From assembly GCF_046237605.1 (NCBI RefSeq), contig NZ_CP143542.1, positions 496,001-560,000 on the forward strand: a DNA stretch of 64,000 nt, in the 5' to 3' direction. Within the stretch, counting starts at the first letter, position 1, and every line of letters starts with the position of its first letter. The position numbers and the translations under genes are program-made. Source of the stretch: Paraperibacillus marinus. GTDB lineage: Bacteria > Bacillota > Bacilli > Bacillales > DSM-1321. The notes below the pieces were generated by a model, which saw only the letters and a program-made list of their open reading frames with translations, was not told the DNA's origin and did no database searches. This document shows positions 62,866 to 64,000 of the stretch, piece after piece.

Positions 62866-62881
62866 CTAACTCACCCGTTAC
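62866..62881. repeat. Degenerate palindrome, copy 5
   Basis: CTAACTCACCCGTTAC keeps most of the 16-bp palindrome with two changes. Confidence 0.6.
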
Positions 62882-63069
62882 TTTAAGTATATTTTTTTTC
62901 GAAGTTGGTATAAGTTGATGTTATTTGAATGTACAGAGTATTTGTACTGTGTTGCGAATGACATTTTTTTATTGTTTTTTCAAACACATACCCTATGGGT
63001 GATCAATCAATTGAGCCTATTTAGCAGAGTAAAAATTTTACTGCCCAAATAGGACAAGATTATTGCTAA

Positions 63070-63182
63070 ATCTTTCAACCGTCATGCGGAAGCAGCGGGA
63101 CAGGTGAGCCCCCCGCAGGCAAAGCCGAGGAGACTCTCCGCCTGTCCCGTGCAGGTAGAGTGCCTGCAGCGTAAATCCACTT
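63070..63182. repeat. GC-rich inverted-repeat element of Bacillus intergenic type
   Basis: CGGGACAGG (63096-63104) and CCTGTCCCG (63141-63149) form a perfect stem enclosing GAGCCCCCCGCAGGC and GCCGAGGAG. The right part AGTGCCTGCAGCG resembles wording common to Bacillus intergenic repeats. Confidence 0.6.
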
Positions 63183-63440
63183 TTTTGTTCAATAGACATA
63201 ATGTATGCGAAAACAGCTAGAAACGTTTGAATGGGCACTGTCTATCCAGGCGTTTTTTTAATTCGAAATAGTTCTCATGTTAAGCCCGCTTCCTCTTTTT
63301 TGAAAATTTAAACTTTACATCTCTCCCCTTTTCCCCTAAAAAATAGCAATATTATACCGATATAAGATATGTAAATGACTAATGTAATAGAAAAAGGAAA
63401 ATCCATTGAAAAATGGGGACGCAGCCAGTTACCGATGAAG

Positions 63441-63477
63441 AAAAGGGACGAATCGGTAATCGATTGGTCCCTTTTTA
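63441..63477 (+). terminator. Hairpin terminator before the 63504 gene
   Basis: AAAAGGGAC pairs with GTCCCTTTTT across an 18-nt loop. Confidence 0.7.
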
Positions 63478-63503
63478 TGTCAAGCAACAAAGGAGAATAA
63501 TAG

Positions 63504-63866
63504 ATGTCTGTATTTAGAACTGATTCAGCCCATAAAGCCTTCATCATCACACTTGGCGGTTTCGCGGGGAGTGATAAGGCTTCGAACTTCGTGGAAAACC
63601 TGAAGAGTGAGGTTTCGAAAATCGATGTGAAAAACTATACCCTGATTGTGAACTCTTCGGAACTCAGAACCTTTAAGCCTGAGATTCTTCCGGTGCTTGA
63701 GACAAGCTATGGCCTGTATATGAGCCTTGGCTTTAAGCGGGTTCTGATGGTGAAGCCGCAAAGGGTTACGCCCCGGCTCCAGCTCAGGAGGATTGCAAAA
63801 AAGGTTCATTTCACCGGTGAGTTCATTGATGACCTTCAGTCAGGTCTATTGATGAGCGGGGGGTAA
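63504..63866 (+). CDS. Hypothetical protein, 120 aa
   Basis: An alpha-beta protein (KAFIITLGGFAGSDKASNFV, YTLIVNSSELRTFKPEILPV, LGFKRVLMVKPQRVTPRLQL) with the look of a STAS-type fold, though no family is asserted. AAGGAGAAT precedes the ATG. It lies 14 bases upstream of the FabH-like gene and probably shares its transcript. Confidence 0.7.
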   Translation: MSVFRTDSAHKAFIITLGGFAGSDKASNFVENLKSEVSKIDVKNYTLIVNSSELRTFKPEILPVLETSYGLYMSLGFKRVLMVKPQRVTPRLQLRRIAKKVHFTGEFIDDLQSGLLMSGG

Positions 63867-63880
63867 TAGAGGTGGAAAAA

Positions 63881-64000
63881 ATGCCAGTCAGTATTGCGAT
63901 CAAGGAAGTATCTGTCTATCGCCCTCAGAAAGTCGTGAATAATGACTATTACCGGAAGCATTTTGCAGAGCAGGGCAAGGATATCGAGAACCTGCTCGAG
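63881..64000 (+). CDS. FabH-like 3-oxoacyl-ACP synthase III, N-terminal fragment
   Basis: The 40 codons in the window read PVSIAIKEVSVYRPQKVVNN, the expected start of ketoacyl synthase III proteins. The gene runs off the right edge. AGAGGTGG precedes the ATG; a GTG at 63872 is an alternative. The preceding hypothetical gene is close enough for an operon. Confidence 0.7.
   Translation, partial: MPVSIAIKEVSVYRPQKVVNNDYYRKHFAEQGKDIENLLE

Larger units (their letters stand above)
62724..63503. other. Intergenic region with repeats
   Basis: About 780 bases without a convincing gene; contains palindrome copy 5 and a larger inverted-repeat element. Confidence 0.45.

Overview
The window comes from an endospore-forming low-GC Gram-positive bacterium, most likely a Bacillaceae member related to Bacillus, Mesobacillus or Cytobacillus. 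This rests on strong AGGAGG-type ribosome binding sites, a SleL/YaaH-like spore cortex lytic enzyme, small Bacillus-type families (DUF3949, DUF3139), RsbR-type stress regulation and a catabolite-response (cre) element. The exact species cannot be named from the sequence. No rRNA, tRNA or CRISPR array was seen.

Left part (1-11 kb). A cyclic-di-GMP-I riboswitch with its own terminator points out of the left edge. Next come a frameshifted zinc-binding membrane protein, a VOC protein, a Nudix hydrolase, a 23S rRNA uracil methyltransferase, a triple-LysM/GH18 spore lytic enzyme facing a short LysM protein, an NAD-dependent oxidoreductase, an IS3 remnant and a coiled-coil membrane protein.

11.1-21.8 kb is a coherent catabolic locus. 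It holds a sugar ABC transporter (binding lipoprotein and two permeases, no ATPase), a PfkB fructokinase, a GH32 fructosidase and a GH91 enzyme of the inulin fructotransferase / difructose anhydride III hydrolase family without a signal peptide. A YesM/YesN-type two-component system follows and a cre site precedes the locus. The simplest reading is import of a fructose disaccharide, plausibly difructose anhydride III, opening by GH91, cleavage by GH32 and phosphorylation by the kinase.

22.9-33.4 kb is a defence island. A MazG-like pyrophosphohydrolase lies next to a GIY-YIG/DUF2075 helicase fusion and a DUF3139 protein, followed directly by a complete four-gene Wadjet operon of the DUF2397/DUF2398/TIGR02680/TIGR02679 kind (jetABCD).

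33.5-49.4 kb carries an Ala/Pro-rich exported protein, a 21-bp periodic repeat array, and a 1228-residue protein joining a GH18 domain, a NodB deacetylase and a GT2 synthase. Mixed housekeeping and accessory genes follow: TerD-VWA, a hydrolase, an APH-type kinase, lipoproteins, RidA, and a metNIQ transporter whose ATPase lacks the usual C-terminal regulatory domain.

49.4-64 kb is repeat- and mobile-element-rich. It contains a complete IS3 element with an A8 slippage site and a second 21-bp array beside it. An IS110-family element lies next to a palindromic repeat that recurs four more times to the right. There are also a 140-bp direct repeat around a DUF421 protein, an RsbR paralogue, a VanZ protein, small unannotated ORFs, and the start of a FabH-like synthase cut by the right edge. 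The candidates that most deserve follow-up are the GH91 import operon, the GIY-YIG/DUF2075 + Wadjet island, the tripartite glycan enzyme, the 21-bp arrays, and the IS110 element with its palindromic target family and structured flank.
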